A stretch of DNA of 10,507 nt from an uncultured Eubacteriales bacterium (GTDB taxonomy: Bacteria > Bacillota > Clostridia > Monoglobales > UMGS1388). Below, one piece after another: positions 1 through 5,979 of the stretch; the first letter of the stretch is position 1, and each line of letters opens with the position of its first letter. The notes under the pieces were generated by a model. It was given only the letters and a program-made list of their open reading frames with translations. It was not told the DNA's origin and did not search any database. The stretch lies in contig URVP01000038.1 of NCBI GenBank assembly GCA_900551345.1, forward strand, positions 1 to 10,507, in the 5' to 3' direction. The translations under genes were made by a program, and so were the position numbers.

Positions 1-427
1 AATCGCCACTTTTGGTAATGATAACATCATCAAAGTATACCGTTCCTACTCCTCCTCCCGGATTATTTGCAACAGCAATAATAATTTTTGTGTTCTCTCC
101 GGAATTAAATGTAAAGGTGTTTTCCACCCATTCATTTCCACCTGTAAATTGAACATCACCAAGAGTTTTGCTCCAGTTAGAACTGAGAGCCCTCATAAGT
201 TTATTGCCCGTTCCCTTAGACCAGAAGGTTACAACATAATCTGTATTTGGCGTTACAGTTACACTGGTATCACTCCATGAGAATTCATCACTTGTGGAAT
301 TTGTTGTGATTTTAAATGAATAATTCCCATTATAAACATTTGTGTTTGCAGTTGCTGCAAATGATAATACACCAAAGGATGAAACTATCATGGCAAGGAC
401 AACCAGCATTGCTAATAATTTTTTCAA
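1..427 (-). CDS. Secreted protein with N-terminal carbohydrate-binding-like beta-sandwich domain (partial)
   Basis: The frame is open from a TTG start at 427 to the left edge of the window, giving the first 142 residues of a longer protein. The TTG is chosen because AGGGGAG (444-438) lies 10 nt upstream and because KKLLAMLVV follows it directly, the expected start of a signal peptide. The positive K-K, a hydrophobic stretch to about residue 22 and small residues (SFAATA) predict Sec export with cleavage near residues 24-27. The exported part begins at once with a domain resembling the CBM4/9/22 jelly-roll group: G-N-Y-S-F-K-I near the start, T-V-T-P-N-T-D-Y-V-V in the middle, and Y-F-D-D-V near residue 135. 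This fold usually binds polysaccharide in extracellular glycoside hydrolases or S-layer-bound proteins. The catalytic part, if any, lies outside the window. The domain class is an inference from pattern. Confidence 0.75.
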   Translation of the reverse strand, partial: MKKLLAMLVVLAMIVSSFGVLSFAATANTNVYNGNYSFKITTNSTSDEFSWSDTSVTVTPNTDYVVTFWSKGTGNKLMRALSSNWSKTLGDVQFTGGNEWVENTFTFNSGENTKIIIAVANNPGGGVGTVYFDDVIITKSGD

Positions 428-469
428 AATGACCACTCTCCCCTTCGTTTTATTGTATTCCATGATTTG

Positions 470-499
470 ATTGTAGCATAACAACAACAAAAAAGTCAT
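470..499 (-). promoter_or_regulatory. Probable promoter of the secreted CBM-like protein gene
   Basis: On the minus strand, ATGACT (499-494) and TACAAT (475-470) are separated by 18 bases. TGC directly precedes the -10, making an extended -10 element. The predicted start of transcription lies about 35 nt upstream of the TTG start at 427, leaving room for the AGGGGAG ribosome binding site. The -35 matches only 4 of 6 consensus bases, so the extended -10 is the main support. Confidence 0.45.
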
Positions 500-511
500 T
501 AAATATTCTCG

Positions 512-560
512 CATGTTTATCACAACAAAATGCAAAAAATTACAGTGATTCATGTTTATC
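512..560. repeat. 10-bp direct repeat, candidate operator
   Basis: CATGTTTATC occurs exactly at 512-521 and again at 551-560, 39 bases apart start to start, in the gap between the divergent secreted-protein and PocR/AraC regulator genes. AraC-family proteins often bind paired direct repeats, so this is a candidate binding site for the adjacent regulator. The region is AT-rich, and no binding data can be inferred from the sequence. Confidence 0.3.
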
Positions 561-594
561 TTTTCAATTGTTATGCCTGTTTTCGCGCAATCGT

Positions 595-653
595 TGCACA
601 AGAGTATTGTTTTGCAATGAAAAAAGTAAGCATAATTCTACTTCTTTTGTGCA
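595..653. promoter_or_regulatory. Inverted TGCACAA/TTGTGCA pair upstream of the regulator promoter
   Basis: TGCACAA at 595-601 and its exact reverse complement TTGTGCA at 647-653 flank a stretch that also contains TTTTGCAATG. The right half ends 6 bases before the -35 hexamer at 660, a typical place for an activator site. It could be an operator for the PocR/AraC protein encoded just downstream. Seven-base arms 45 bases apart could also be chance. Confidence 0.25.
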
Positions 654-659
654 CGGCTA

Positions 660-688
660 TTGATTTAACAGTAGAAAACAGATATAAT
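660..688 (+). promoter_or_regulatory. Vegetative promoter of the PocR/AraC regulator operon
   Basis: TTGATT (660-665) and a perfect TATAAT (683-688) are separated by exactly 17 bases. This is the sigma-A arrangement and the best vegetative promoter in this part of the window. Transcription would begin near 695, a few bases before the AAGGGGAG ribosome binding site at 703-710. It probably drives the regulator, the AEC permease and perhaps the isomerase-like gene. Confidence 0.7.
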
Positions 689-716
689 AAATAATAATGA
701 TAAAGGGGAGATGAGC

Positions 717-1586
717 ATGTTTTCAAAAAATCTCGAAATATTGCTTAAATACATAGAGTGTCTGGCAAAACAAGACAATGTGTTTATAAGAATCCACGAC
801 TATGACGGATTCATAGCCAATGACCGTATTGAAATTAAAACCACCTTTGAAGAATACCCGCCATTTTGTTCATACTTAAGAGGAAGTGATAAGACGTTTC
901 AGCATTGTCTAGCCAAGGAAAAAGACATTATTGAACATTGCAAAAAACACGGAGCTTTTTATGGAATGTGTTATGCAGGAGTAGGATCGCTCACCGTTCC
1001 ATTTTTCCATGATGATAAACTGCTGGGTTTTATATCTGCCGGAAGGTATAGAGGAGAGCATAAGGAAGCTGTTTCGAGGCTTAACCGAATTCATGATGAA
1101 TTTGGTTTGGATAAAAATACTCTTTATTCAAAATATTTTGATACATTAGAAAGATGTCCGGAAAGATTTAAAGAACTTGAGCCTAAAATAAAAATAATAG
1201 CATTAACACTTGAATTACTGCGTAATGAGTTTTCTCAGCAGTCAGTTTTACAAGGTCCTACAGATGACAAGGATGTACTTTGCAGAAAAATAATAGAATA
1301 TATAAATTTAGCATATATGACGCAACTTAGCCTATCAACATTTGCTTCGTATTTTAATTGCAGTACATCGCTTATATCACACTGCTTTAAACAACACACT
1401 AATATGAGCATCAAAGAATATATAAATCAAGTCCGTCTTGATAAGGCTGTTGAAAGACTTTCCAACACCACCTCATCAATCAATAGTATTAGCAGAAGTG
1501 TTGGATTTGACAATACAAATTATTTTATTAAGCTATTTAAGTTAAAATATGGCATTACACCGGGAGAATACAGAAAACAACTTTAA
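717..1586 (+). CDS. AraC-family transcriptional regulator with N-terminal PocR sensory domain
   Basis: A 289-residue DNA-binding regulator. Residues about 5-170 resemble the PocR ligand-binding domain: cysteines at 51, 64, 75 and 85, followed by the V-P-F-F ... L-L-G-F-I-S-A-G-R-Y segment typical of that family. Residues about 188-289 form the double helix-turn-helix of AraC/XylS proteins, ending in the signature S-V-G-F-D-N-T-N-Y-F-I-K-L-F-K and the G-I-T-P-G-E-Y-R tail. PocR domains are thought to sense small hydrocarbon derivatives (the founder activates propanediol use in Salmonella), so the ligand here is likely a small polyol, sugar or related compound. An in-frame ATG at 711 abuts the ribosome binding site (703-710) with no spacing, whereas the ATG at 717 sits 6 nt from it, so 717 is preferred. 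The AEC permease gene starts 17 nt downstream and is probably the target of regulation. Confidence 0.9.
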   Translation: MFSKNLEILLKYIECLAKQDNVFIRIHDYDGFIANDRIEIKTTFEEYPPFCSYLRGSDKTFQHCLAKEKDIIEHCKKHGAFYGMCYAGVGSLTVPFFHDDKLLGFISAGRYRGEHKEAVSRLNRIHDEFGLDKNTLYSKYFDTLERCPERFKELEPKIKIIALTLELLRNEFSQQSVLQGPTDDKDVLCRKIIEYINLAYMTQLSLSTFASYFNCSTSLISHCFKQHTNMSIKEYINQVRLDKAVERLSNTTSSINSISRSVGFDNTNYFIKLFKLKYGITPGEYRKQL

Positions 1587-1603
1587 TTTAGAAAGGATTA
1601 TAT

Positions 1604-2539
1604 ATGAATACTATAGAATATGGAAAAGTGGTTCTTAACCAAATTTTAATTATGGCGATTCTGATTGCAATAGGTTTTTTTATTACCAAGTACAAAAAAC
1701 TGTCTGGTAAAGCTGTAGAAGATATGACATTTATTGTCTTCAGAATAGTTACACCATGCGTCATAATTAACTCTATATTGACGGTAAATTTTACAAAGGA
1801 TTTTCTTTATCAAATTATTATTGCAGCTGTATTTGCCATAGCATCACATCTTCTGGGGATACTTTCAGGATGTGTTTTTGCAAAAACACAAAACATCAAC
1901 AAGAAATGCGTATATAAATTTGGTTGTTTAATAACCAATGCTGGTTTTATTGCTCTGCCTCTTGCACAGATTGCACTGGATGCAAACGGAGTACTTCTTG
2001 TAAGCATATATGTTATAGTCCTTAATATTTTTCTTTGGACAATCGGAAAATCATTCTTTCCCCATGAGCCTGAGGCAGGGTTTCTAAACATCATAATGAA
2101 TCCTGGCATAATTGGATTCATAGCTGGAATGTTGGCTTTGTTAGTAAAGCTAATTTACTTACCGTCTATTTTCACAGTCACGATCAGTATGATATCTGCT
2201 CTGAATACTCCTCTTGCTATGATAGTTACCGGCTATTATCTCGTGAATATAAATCTTAAAGAAGCAATTTTAAACGCTAAAATATGGCATGTGATTTTCA
2301 TTCGCCAAGTAGCTTTGCCGCTGTTTACAATAATAATCACACGATATGTTTTCGGAATATCCGGAACACTGCTTGCATCAGTGGTATTGCCGGTAGCTGC
2401 ACCCTGCGGTTTGATAGTTATTATGTTTGCAGCAAGATATGGAGGGGATGTCAAGACGGCATCTCAAATGGCATCGTTATCAACGGTATTGTCATTAATC
2501 ACATTGCCGCTTTCGCTTATGTTCTGCAAATTACTGTAG
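1604..2539 (+). CDS. AEC-family (auxin efflux carrier-like) transporter
   Basis: A 311-residue membrane protein, the usual length for bacterial members of the AEC/bile-acid-sodium-symporter-like superfamily. About ten hydrophobic helices cover almost the whole chain. Family-like features are the first helix followed by K-K-L-S-G-K-A, the F-R-I-V-T-P-C-V-I segment near residue 50, the A-L-N-T-P-L-A-M-I-V-T-G stretch near 200-210, and A-A-P-C-G-L-I-V-I-M-F-A-A-R-Y near 265-280. Bacterial AEC proteins move organic acids such as malate or malonate, or other small metabolites. The substrate here cannot be read from sequence. AGAAAGGA (1589-1596) provides the ribosome binding site. The gene follows the PocR/AraC regulator after 17 nt, so it is almost certainly in the same transcript and probably imports or exports the ligand that the regulator senses. 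Confidence 0.88.
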   Translation: MNTIEYGKVVLNQILIMAILIAIGFFITKYKKLSGKAVEDMTFIVFRIVTPCVIINSILTVNFTKDFLYQIIIAAVFAIASHLLGILSGCVFAKTQNINKKCVYKFGCLITNAGFIALPLAQIALDANGVLLVSIYVIVLNIFLWTIGKSFFPHEPEAGFLNIIMNPGIIGFIAGMLALLVKLIYLPSIFTVTISMISALNTPLAMIVTGYYLVNINLKEAILNAKIWHVIFIRQVALPLFTIIITRYVFGISGTLLASVVLPVAAPCGLIVIMFAARYGGDVKTASQMASLSTVLSLITLPLSLMFCKLL

Positions 2540-2547
2540 CCAAATAA

Positions 2548-2556
2548 TGGTATAAT
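2548..2556 (+). promoter_or_regulatory. Possible extended -10 promoter before the isomerase-like gene
   Basis: TGGTATAAT (2548-2556) is a complete extended -10 element in the 63-base gap between the AEC permease and the isomerase-like gene. No convincing -35 lies 16-18 bases upstream. It could give the enzyme gene some transcription independent of the regulator operon. Confidence 0.4.
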
Positions 2557-2602
2557 ACAGGGACTGTTATATAGATAAACAAAAGAATAACGAGGTGCTA
2601 AC

Positions 2603-3421
2603 ATGAATTTTGGTTTGCGAGGTCATGATATACAATCCGACAGTATAGAAAACTTAGCTGTTAAATGCAGAGAACTTGGTCTTACCTCTGTTCAGCTCGT
2701 TTTTAAAAAAACAATTAAAGACTTTAAAGAAGGGATGTTTTCGCCAAGTTACGCAATGAATATAGGCAAAACTTTCACAAAAAGCAACATTGAAATAGCT
2801 GTTCTTGGATGCTATATTAATCCATCAAACACAGATGAAATTAAACTAAAAAAAGATATGAATTATTTTATTGAGTGTTTAAAATATGCTCGTTTTATGA
2901 ATGCAGGTATGGTTGGGCTCGAAACCGGTTTTATAGGAAGTGAATGTATTCCTCAAAAAAACCATACTGATGAAGCTTATCAAATCTTGCTTTCAAACAT
3001 GAAAACACTTTGCAATGCAGCAGAGAAATTAGGAGTGATGATCGGTATTGAAGGTGTTTCTTCATTTGTAATTAACACACCTGAAAAAATGAGAAAACTG
3101 ATTGATGACTTAAATTCACCTAATGTCTGCGTAATATTGGATATTCTAAACTATTTAACTATAGAAAACCATCATAAGCAAGAAGATGTTATTTTAAAAT
3201 CCTTTGATATTTTAAAAAATGAAATTGGAGCAATTCATCTGAAAGATTTTATAATTAAAAACGATGAAATACATTACATATACCCAACCAACGGCAATAT
3301 GAATATTCGGCTTATATTATCACTGGCTAAGAAATACAAGCCCGGCATACCTATAATATTAGAAGAAGTGAAAGGCGATGATGTAAAAAAAGTTATACAT
3401 GATATAAAAGCTGTAATATAA
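2603..3421 (+). CDS. Sugar phosphate isomerase/epimerase-like TIM-barrel protein (xylose isomerase-like superfamily)
   Basis: A 272-residue cytoplasmic protein matching the xylose-isomerase-like TIM-barrel superfamily (Pfam AP_endonuc_2) in length and layout. The four metal ligands expected for sugar epimerases such as tagatose/psicose 3-epimerase are visible in order: E150 (I-G-I-E-G), D180 (V-I-L-D-I), H212 (A-I-H-L-K-D) and E254 (I-L-E-E-V). The protein should therefore bind a divalent metal and interconvert a keto-sugar, inositol derivative or sugar phosphate by proton transfer. The exact substrate is not visible. GAGGTG (2592-2597) gives a good ribosome binding site for the ATG. The gene is on the same strand as the PocR/AraC regulator and AEC permease, 63 nt downstream, with a possible extra promoter in the gap. 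A strong terminator follows, making it the last gene of the set. Confidence 0.85.
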   Translation: MNFGLRGHDIQSDSIENLAVKCRELGLTSVQLVFKKTIKDFKEGMFSPSYAMNIGKTFTKSNIEIAVLGCYINPSNTDEIKLKKDMNYFIECLKYARFMNAGMVGLETGFIGSECIPQKNHTDEAYQILLSNMKTLCNAAEKLGVMIGIEGVSSFVINTPEKMRKLIDDLNSPNVCVILDILNYLTIENHHKQEDVILKSFDILKNEIGAIHLKDFIIKNDEIHYIYPTNGNMNIRLILSLAKKYKPGIPIILEEVKGDDVKKVIHDIKAVI

Positions 3422-3453
3422 CTCACAAGTATCTTTAATTTATATATAAACAC

Positions 3454-3483
3454 AAGCAGTTGCTGTCTTGCAACTGCTTTTTT
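3454..3483 (+). terminator. Intrinsic terminator after the isomerase-like gene
   Basis: A perfect 10-bp stem (AAGCAGTTGC at 3454-3463 with GCAACTGCTT at 3470-3479) with a 6-base loop runs into a run of six T at 3478-3483. It lies 33 nt past the stop codon and closes the regulator-permease-isomerase set. Confidence 0.93.
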
Positions 3484-3585
3484 GCGATCATAAGAACAAA
3501 ATATATTTTATATATGTCAATTTTTAAATAACACTACTCACACCATACTCAGCCGAAAGGTAAAATAATTAATTTGAACAGACTT

Positions 3586-3614
3586 TTGTTATCATACTTA
3601 AAATCAGATATTAT
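3586..3614 (+). promoter_or_regulatory. Probable promoter of the mini-ORF/recombinase unit
   Basis: TTGTTA (3586-3591) and TATTAT (3609-3614) are separated by 17 bases, matching 4/6 and 5/6 of the vegetative consensus. It lies in the otherwise gene-free stretch 3484-3657, downstream of the terminator and upstream of the 28-codon ORF at 3671. The rest of that stretch is AT-rich with no clear structure. Confidence 0.5.
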
Positions 3615-3670
3615 CAACAAAAATTAATATACTAAATTTGAAATAATATATTTTATTAGGAGGTGTAAAT

Positions 3671-3757
3671 ATGAAAGTAATTGTAAAACCTTCTAAAGAT
3701 AAAAAAGAACTACAAAATAAGCTTATTAAAATACTAACTAAAAAACATATAAAATAA
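3671..3757 (+). CDS. 28-residue lysine-rich small protein upstream of the serine recombinase
   Basis: A very short ORF that I do not recognise. The protein starts MKVIVKPSKDKKELQ and has ten lysines in 28 residues, so it would be strongly basic. The main support is AGGAGGTG (3658-3665), a near-perfect ribosome binding site at ideal distance from the ATG, and a probable promoter at 3586-3614. It ends 43 nt before the recombinase start and should be co-transcribed with it. It could be a recombination directionality or DNA-binding accessory peptide, a leader peptide controlling recombinase expression, or the remains of a longer gene. It has no predicted signal peptide or membrane segment. Function is unknown. 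Confidence 0.5.
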   Translation: MKVIVKPSKDKKELQNKLIKILTKKHIK

Positions 3758-3800
3758 CCTTAAAAGAAAATTTACATGCACATAGAGAGGTGTGAATTTC

Positions 3801-5252
3801 ATGAGAATGGCAGCTTATTGCAGAGTAAGTACTGACAAAGAAGAACAGTTAGCTTCACTCGAAAATCAAAAAAACTTTTTTGAAGATTACGCCTTTAAAA
3901 GTAAAGATACTCTGACAAAGCTATATATTGATGAGGGAACAAGCGGAAAAAGCCTAAAAAAGCGGGATGGATTTCTTGAGCTGCTTGAGGACGCAAGAAA
4001 AGGGATGTTTGATTATGTTGTGGTAAAGGATATATCCAGACTTGCACGCAATACTCAAGATTTTCTATATTCGATTAGAAAGCTGAAATCTTATGGTGTT
4101 GACATCAAATTCCTTTCCAGTAACCAAACGGTAATAGGAGAGAGCGAATTTGTTCTAACGGTATTTGCGGCTCTTGCACAAGAAGAATCTTTAAATTTAT
4201 CTAAAAGAGTTATATTTGGCAAGCAGCAAAATGCAAGGAAAGGGCGTGTGCCTAATTATATATACGGTTATAATAAATTAGATACTTATAACCTTGAAAT
4301 AAACCCAAAAGAAGCAGCTATTGTAAAACTGATATTCAAGTGGTATGTGGAGGGAATGGGCAGCCGTCGCATATGTATTAAGCTTAACGAAATGGGCATA
4401 CCTACAAAAAAAGGTGTAAAATGGCAACCCAAGACTATTAGGCGCATGCTGCAAAATCCTATTTACGCCGGTAAAATGATAAATAATAAAACCGTGACAA
4501 AAGACTTTCTTACCGGTGAGAGACAAAATATCCCTAAAGACAAGTGGTATGTACACGAAAGACCACAATGGCAAATTATTACAGAAAAAGATTTTGAATA
4601 TGCTCAACAGAAAATAGCCGAAAGACAAGAGCAATATAAGAATGTTAATGCCTGCAACCGCTTTTCATCACGCCACCTTTTTTCTAATCTGATTTTTTGT
4701 GCTGCCTGTCATAAAAGTTTTACTGCAAGATTATACCACACTAAAATAAATCATGTCAGATATCATTGCAGTAACCACCACAACAACGGTAATATCGGCT
4801 GTACTAACAATGTTACAATTGACGAATCATTATTATTGTATGAGATAAAAAAATATCTGCATTCAATTATCGATGATAAAAAAACTTTTTGTGAAAAACT
4901 ACTTGAGCAATATAATAATGAAAACAAAATTATTGAAAATACAGAACTGGAAAAAGCAAAAACAAAACTGCTTTTAAGAAAAGATAAGCTTAAAGAAATG
5001 TACATATCCGAGGTCATATCTTTAGAAGACCTAAAAAAAGAATATATCAATATTGAACATGGACTGATAAGCATAGAAAACGAGCTAAATGAATACAAAG
5101 AATCAATACAAAGAATTGATGAAATAGATGATGCAGTGTTAAACTTTGAGAATATATTGGATAAGAGCGAGTTCACTAATGATGATATGCGTTCCATTAT
5201 AGAAAAAATAGTTGTTTTTTCAGATAAAACAGTAGAAGTAGTTATGAAATAA
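3801..5252 (+). CDS. Large serine recombinase (site-specific, resolvase/invertase superfamily)
   Basis: A 483-residue DNA recombinase. Residues 1-145 are the catalytic resolvase domain: Y-C-R-V-S-T-D with the nucleophile Ser10 and Arg8, and D-I-S-R-L-A-R-N with Arg80 and Arg83. Residues about 155-260 match the Recombinase domain (G-Y at 156-157, K-W-Q-P-K-T-I-R-R-M-L-Q-N-P-I-Y-A-G at 207-224). A zinc ribbon follows with C300, C303, C323 and C334, and then a charged coiled coil at about 370-450. These enzymes join two short att sites through a Ser-DNA intermediate and move phages, integrative elements or sporulation-excised elements. A GTG at 3792 is also in frame, but the ribosome binding site AGAGGTG (3786-3792) overlaps it. 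The ATG at 3801 is well spaced, so it is chosen. All key residues are present, so the enzyme should be active. No cargo genes are evident beside it except the mini-ORF upstream. Confidence 0.93.
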   Translation: MRMAAYCRVSTDKEEQLASLENQKNFFEDYAFKSKDTLTKLYIDEGTSGKSLKKRDGFLELLEDARKGMFDYVVVKDISRLARNTQDFLYSIRKLKSYGVDIKFLSSNQTVIGESEFVLTVFAALAQEESLNLSKRVIFGKQQNARKGRVPNYIYGYNKLDTYNLEINPKEAAIVKLIFKWYVEGMGSRRICIKLNEMGIPTKKGVKWQPKTIRRMLQNPIYAGKMINNKTVTKDFLTGERQNIPKDKWYVHERPQWQIITEKDFEYAQQKIAERQEQYKNVNACNRFSSRHLFSNLIFCAACHKSFTARLYHTKINHVRYHCSNHHNNGNIGCTNNVTIDESLLLYEIKKYLHSIIDDKKTFCEKLLEQYNNENKIIENTELEKAKTKLLLRKDKLKEMYISEVISLEDLKKEYINIEHGLISIENELNEYKESIQRIDEIDDAVLNFENILDKSEFTNDDMRSIIEKIVVFSDKTVEVVMK

Positions 5253-5316
5253 AGATGCATTGTATCAGGAATGAATAATTTTATAAGCAGTTTAATTATG
5301 CATTTATGCTAATAAA

Positions 5317-5350
5317 AAAACTGATTTCACTTTTTACTGAAGTCAGTTTT
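5317..5350. terminator. Bidirectional terminator between the recombinase and the convergent 176-aa gene
   Basis: A 13-bp stem (5317-5329 with 5338-5350, one G-T pair) with an 8-base loop has a T-rich tract on each side: TTTTATTTA on the plus strand and a run of seven T on the minus strand. It serves the recombinase on the plus strand. It overlaps the last two bases of the convergent minus-strand gene's stop codon, so it probably ends both transcripts. Confidence 0.88.
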
Positions 5351-5879
5351 ATTTATAAGTTAAATCTAAAAAATATTTTACATTGAATTGACAGACTGTC
5401 ATTTTGTAGTCCACCACTTCTACTACAGCCTTGGGCATGTTGTTCTTTTTCCACATTTCGGGAATCTGAGCACCGGGATTATACTTAGATGAATATATTT
5501 TAGCGTTACCTTCTGAACCAAAGAGTATTACTTTTTTATCAAATGTTGCAAGACCTTTTATTTCAGTAGGTCTAGATACTCCTCTGAATACTTCCAGGGT
5601 AACACAGAAGAAATATTTTATATCTACAGTATAGTATCCTCTGTTAAAGGGAACCGGCTCAAGCGTGGGGAATACCCATATTACCTCAGCTGATTTAACG
5701 CGAACATTAATGGCTTGATTAACGATTTCCTGGTCAGCTCTTGTGAGGATTACTCTGAGATCCTCAAGGCAGTCTTTTTCTTTGCATACATCATATACTT
5801 TATCAGTATGAATGCATACTGGTTCATTGTAGTTAGTGCAGCAGTTGTTTCCACAAACTGAATTTTGTTTATCAGACAT
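5349..5879 (-). CDS. Conserved cysteine-rich hypothetical protein of Clostridia, possible spore-associated protein
   Basis: A 176-residue soluble protein without signal peptide or membrane helix. Six of its eight cysteines fall in the first 37 residues (9, 13, 14, 22, 32, 37), within V-C-I-H-T-D-K-V-Y-D-V-C-K-E-K-D-C-L-E-D-L-R. A beta-rich middle follows: F-N-R-G-Y-Y-T-V-D-I-K-Y-F-F and V-I-L-F-G-S-E-G-N-A-K-I-Y-S-S. I recall very similar proteins from many clostridial genomes, usually unnamed and possibly longer at the C-terminus. This is memory and was not checked by search. The gene has an excellent ribosome binding site (AGGAGGT, 14 nt before the ATG counting its first base). Its promoter matches a sigma-K-like -10 as well as a vegetative -35, which fits a late mother-cell or spore-coat role. 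Divergent from it is a propeller-like gene. Function is unknown. Confidence 0.8.
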   Translation of the reverse strand: MSDKQNSVCGNNCCTNYNEPVCIHTDKVYDVCKEKDCLEDLRVILTRADQEIVNQAINVRVKSAEVIWVFPTLEPVPFNRGYYTVDIKYFFCVTLEVFRGVSRPTEIKGLATFDKKVILFGSEGNAKIYSSKYNPGAQIPEMWKKNNMPKAVVEVVDYKMTVCQFNVKYFLDLTYK

Positions 5880-5911
5880 AATTATACCTCCTAAACTTTG
5901 ATATTACACTA

Positions 5912-5943
5912 TATAATATGAAGAATGCGAATTATTGTGTCAA
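5912..5943 (-). promoter_or_regulatory. Promoter of the 176-aa gene, with sigma-K-like elements
   Basis: On the minus strand a perfect TTGACA (5943-5938) is followed after 17 bases by CATATTATA (5920-5912). The latter fits the sigma-K -10 pattern CATAnnnTA exactly. The CACA overlapping the -35 is a plausible sigma-K -35 at 15 bases spacing. Read as a vegetative promoter, the -10 would be CATATT at 17 bases or TATTAT at 19. It sits 33 nt upstream of the ATG. Which sigma factor is used cannot be settled from sequence. Confidence 0.5.
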
Positions 5944-5956
5944 CAGAGCATATAAT
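5929..5956 (+). promoter_or_regulatory. Possible sigma-E-like promoter of the propeller-like gene
   Basis: CATATAAT (5949-5956) matches the sigma-E -10 CATACAAT at 7 of 8 positions. GAATTAT (5929-5935) is a partial -35 match at 13 bases spacing. No vegetative -35 is found 16-18 bases upstream of the TATAAT within it. Transcription from here would leave a short leader containing the ribosome binding site of the gene starting at 5980. Confidence 0.35.
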
Positions 5957-5979
5957 TTAGAAGAAAGGTCGAGGTTTAA

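Noticed and set aside
1810..2547. Three open frames overlapping the AEC permease in other frames
   Set aside because: They shadow a well supported transporter gene and show no start signals or domain pattern.
3500..3656. 12-bp direct repeat AATATATTTTAT at 3500-3511 and 3645-3656, as a possible att or element boundary
   Set aside because: Both copies lie on the same side of the recombinase, the word is pure A/T in a very AT-rich stretch, and chance is a sufficient explanation.
3484..3657. Possible riboswitch or small RNA in the gap before the mini-ORF (GCCGAAAGG word)
   Set aside because: No conserved aptamer core or stable paired structure could be built by eye; the stretch is simply AT-rich with one probable promoter.
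4763..5260. 165-codon minus-strand open frame under the recombinase C-terminus
   Set aside because: It is the complement of the Lys/Glu-rich coiled-coil coding region, giving a Ser/Phe/Ile-rich artefact.
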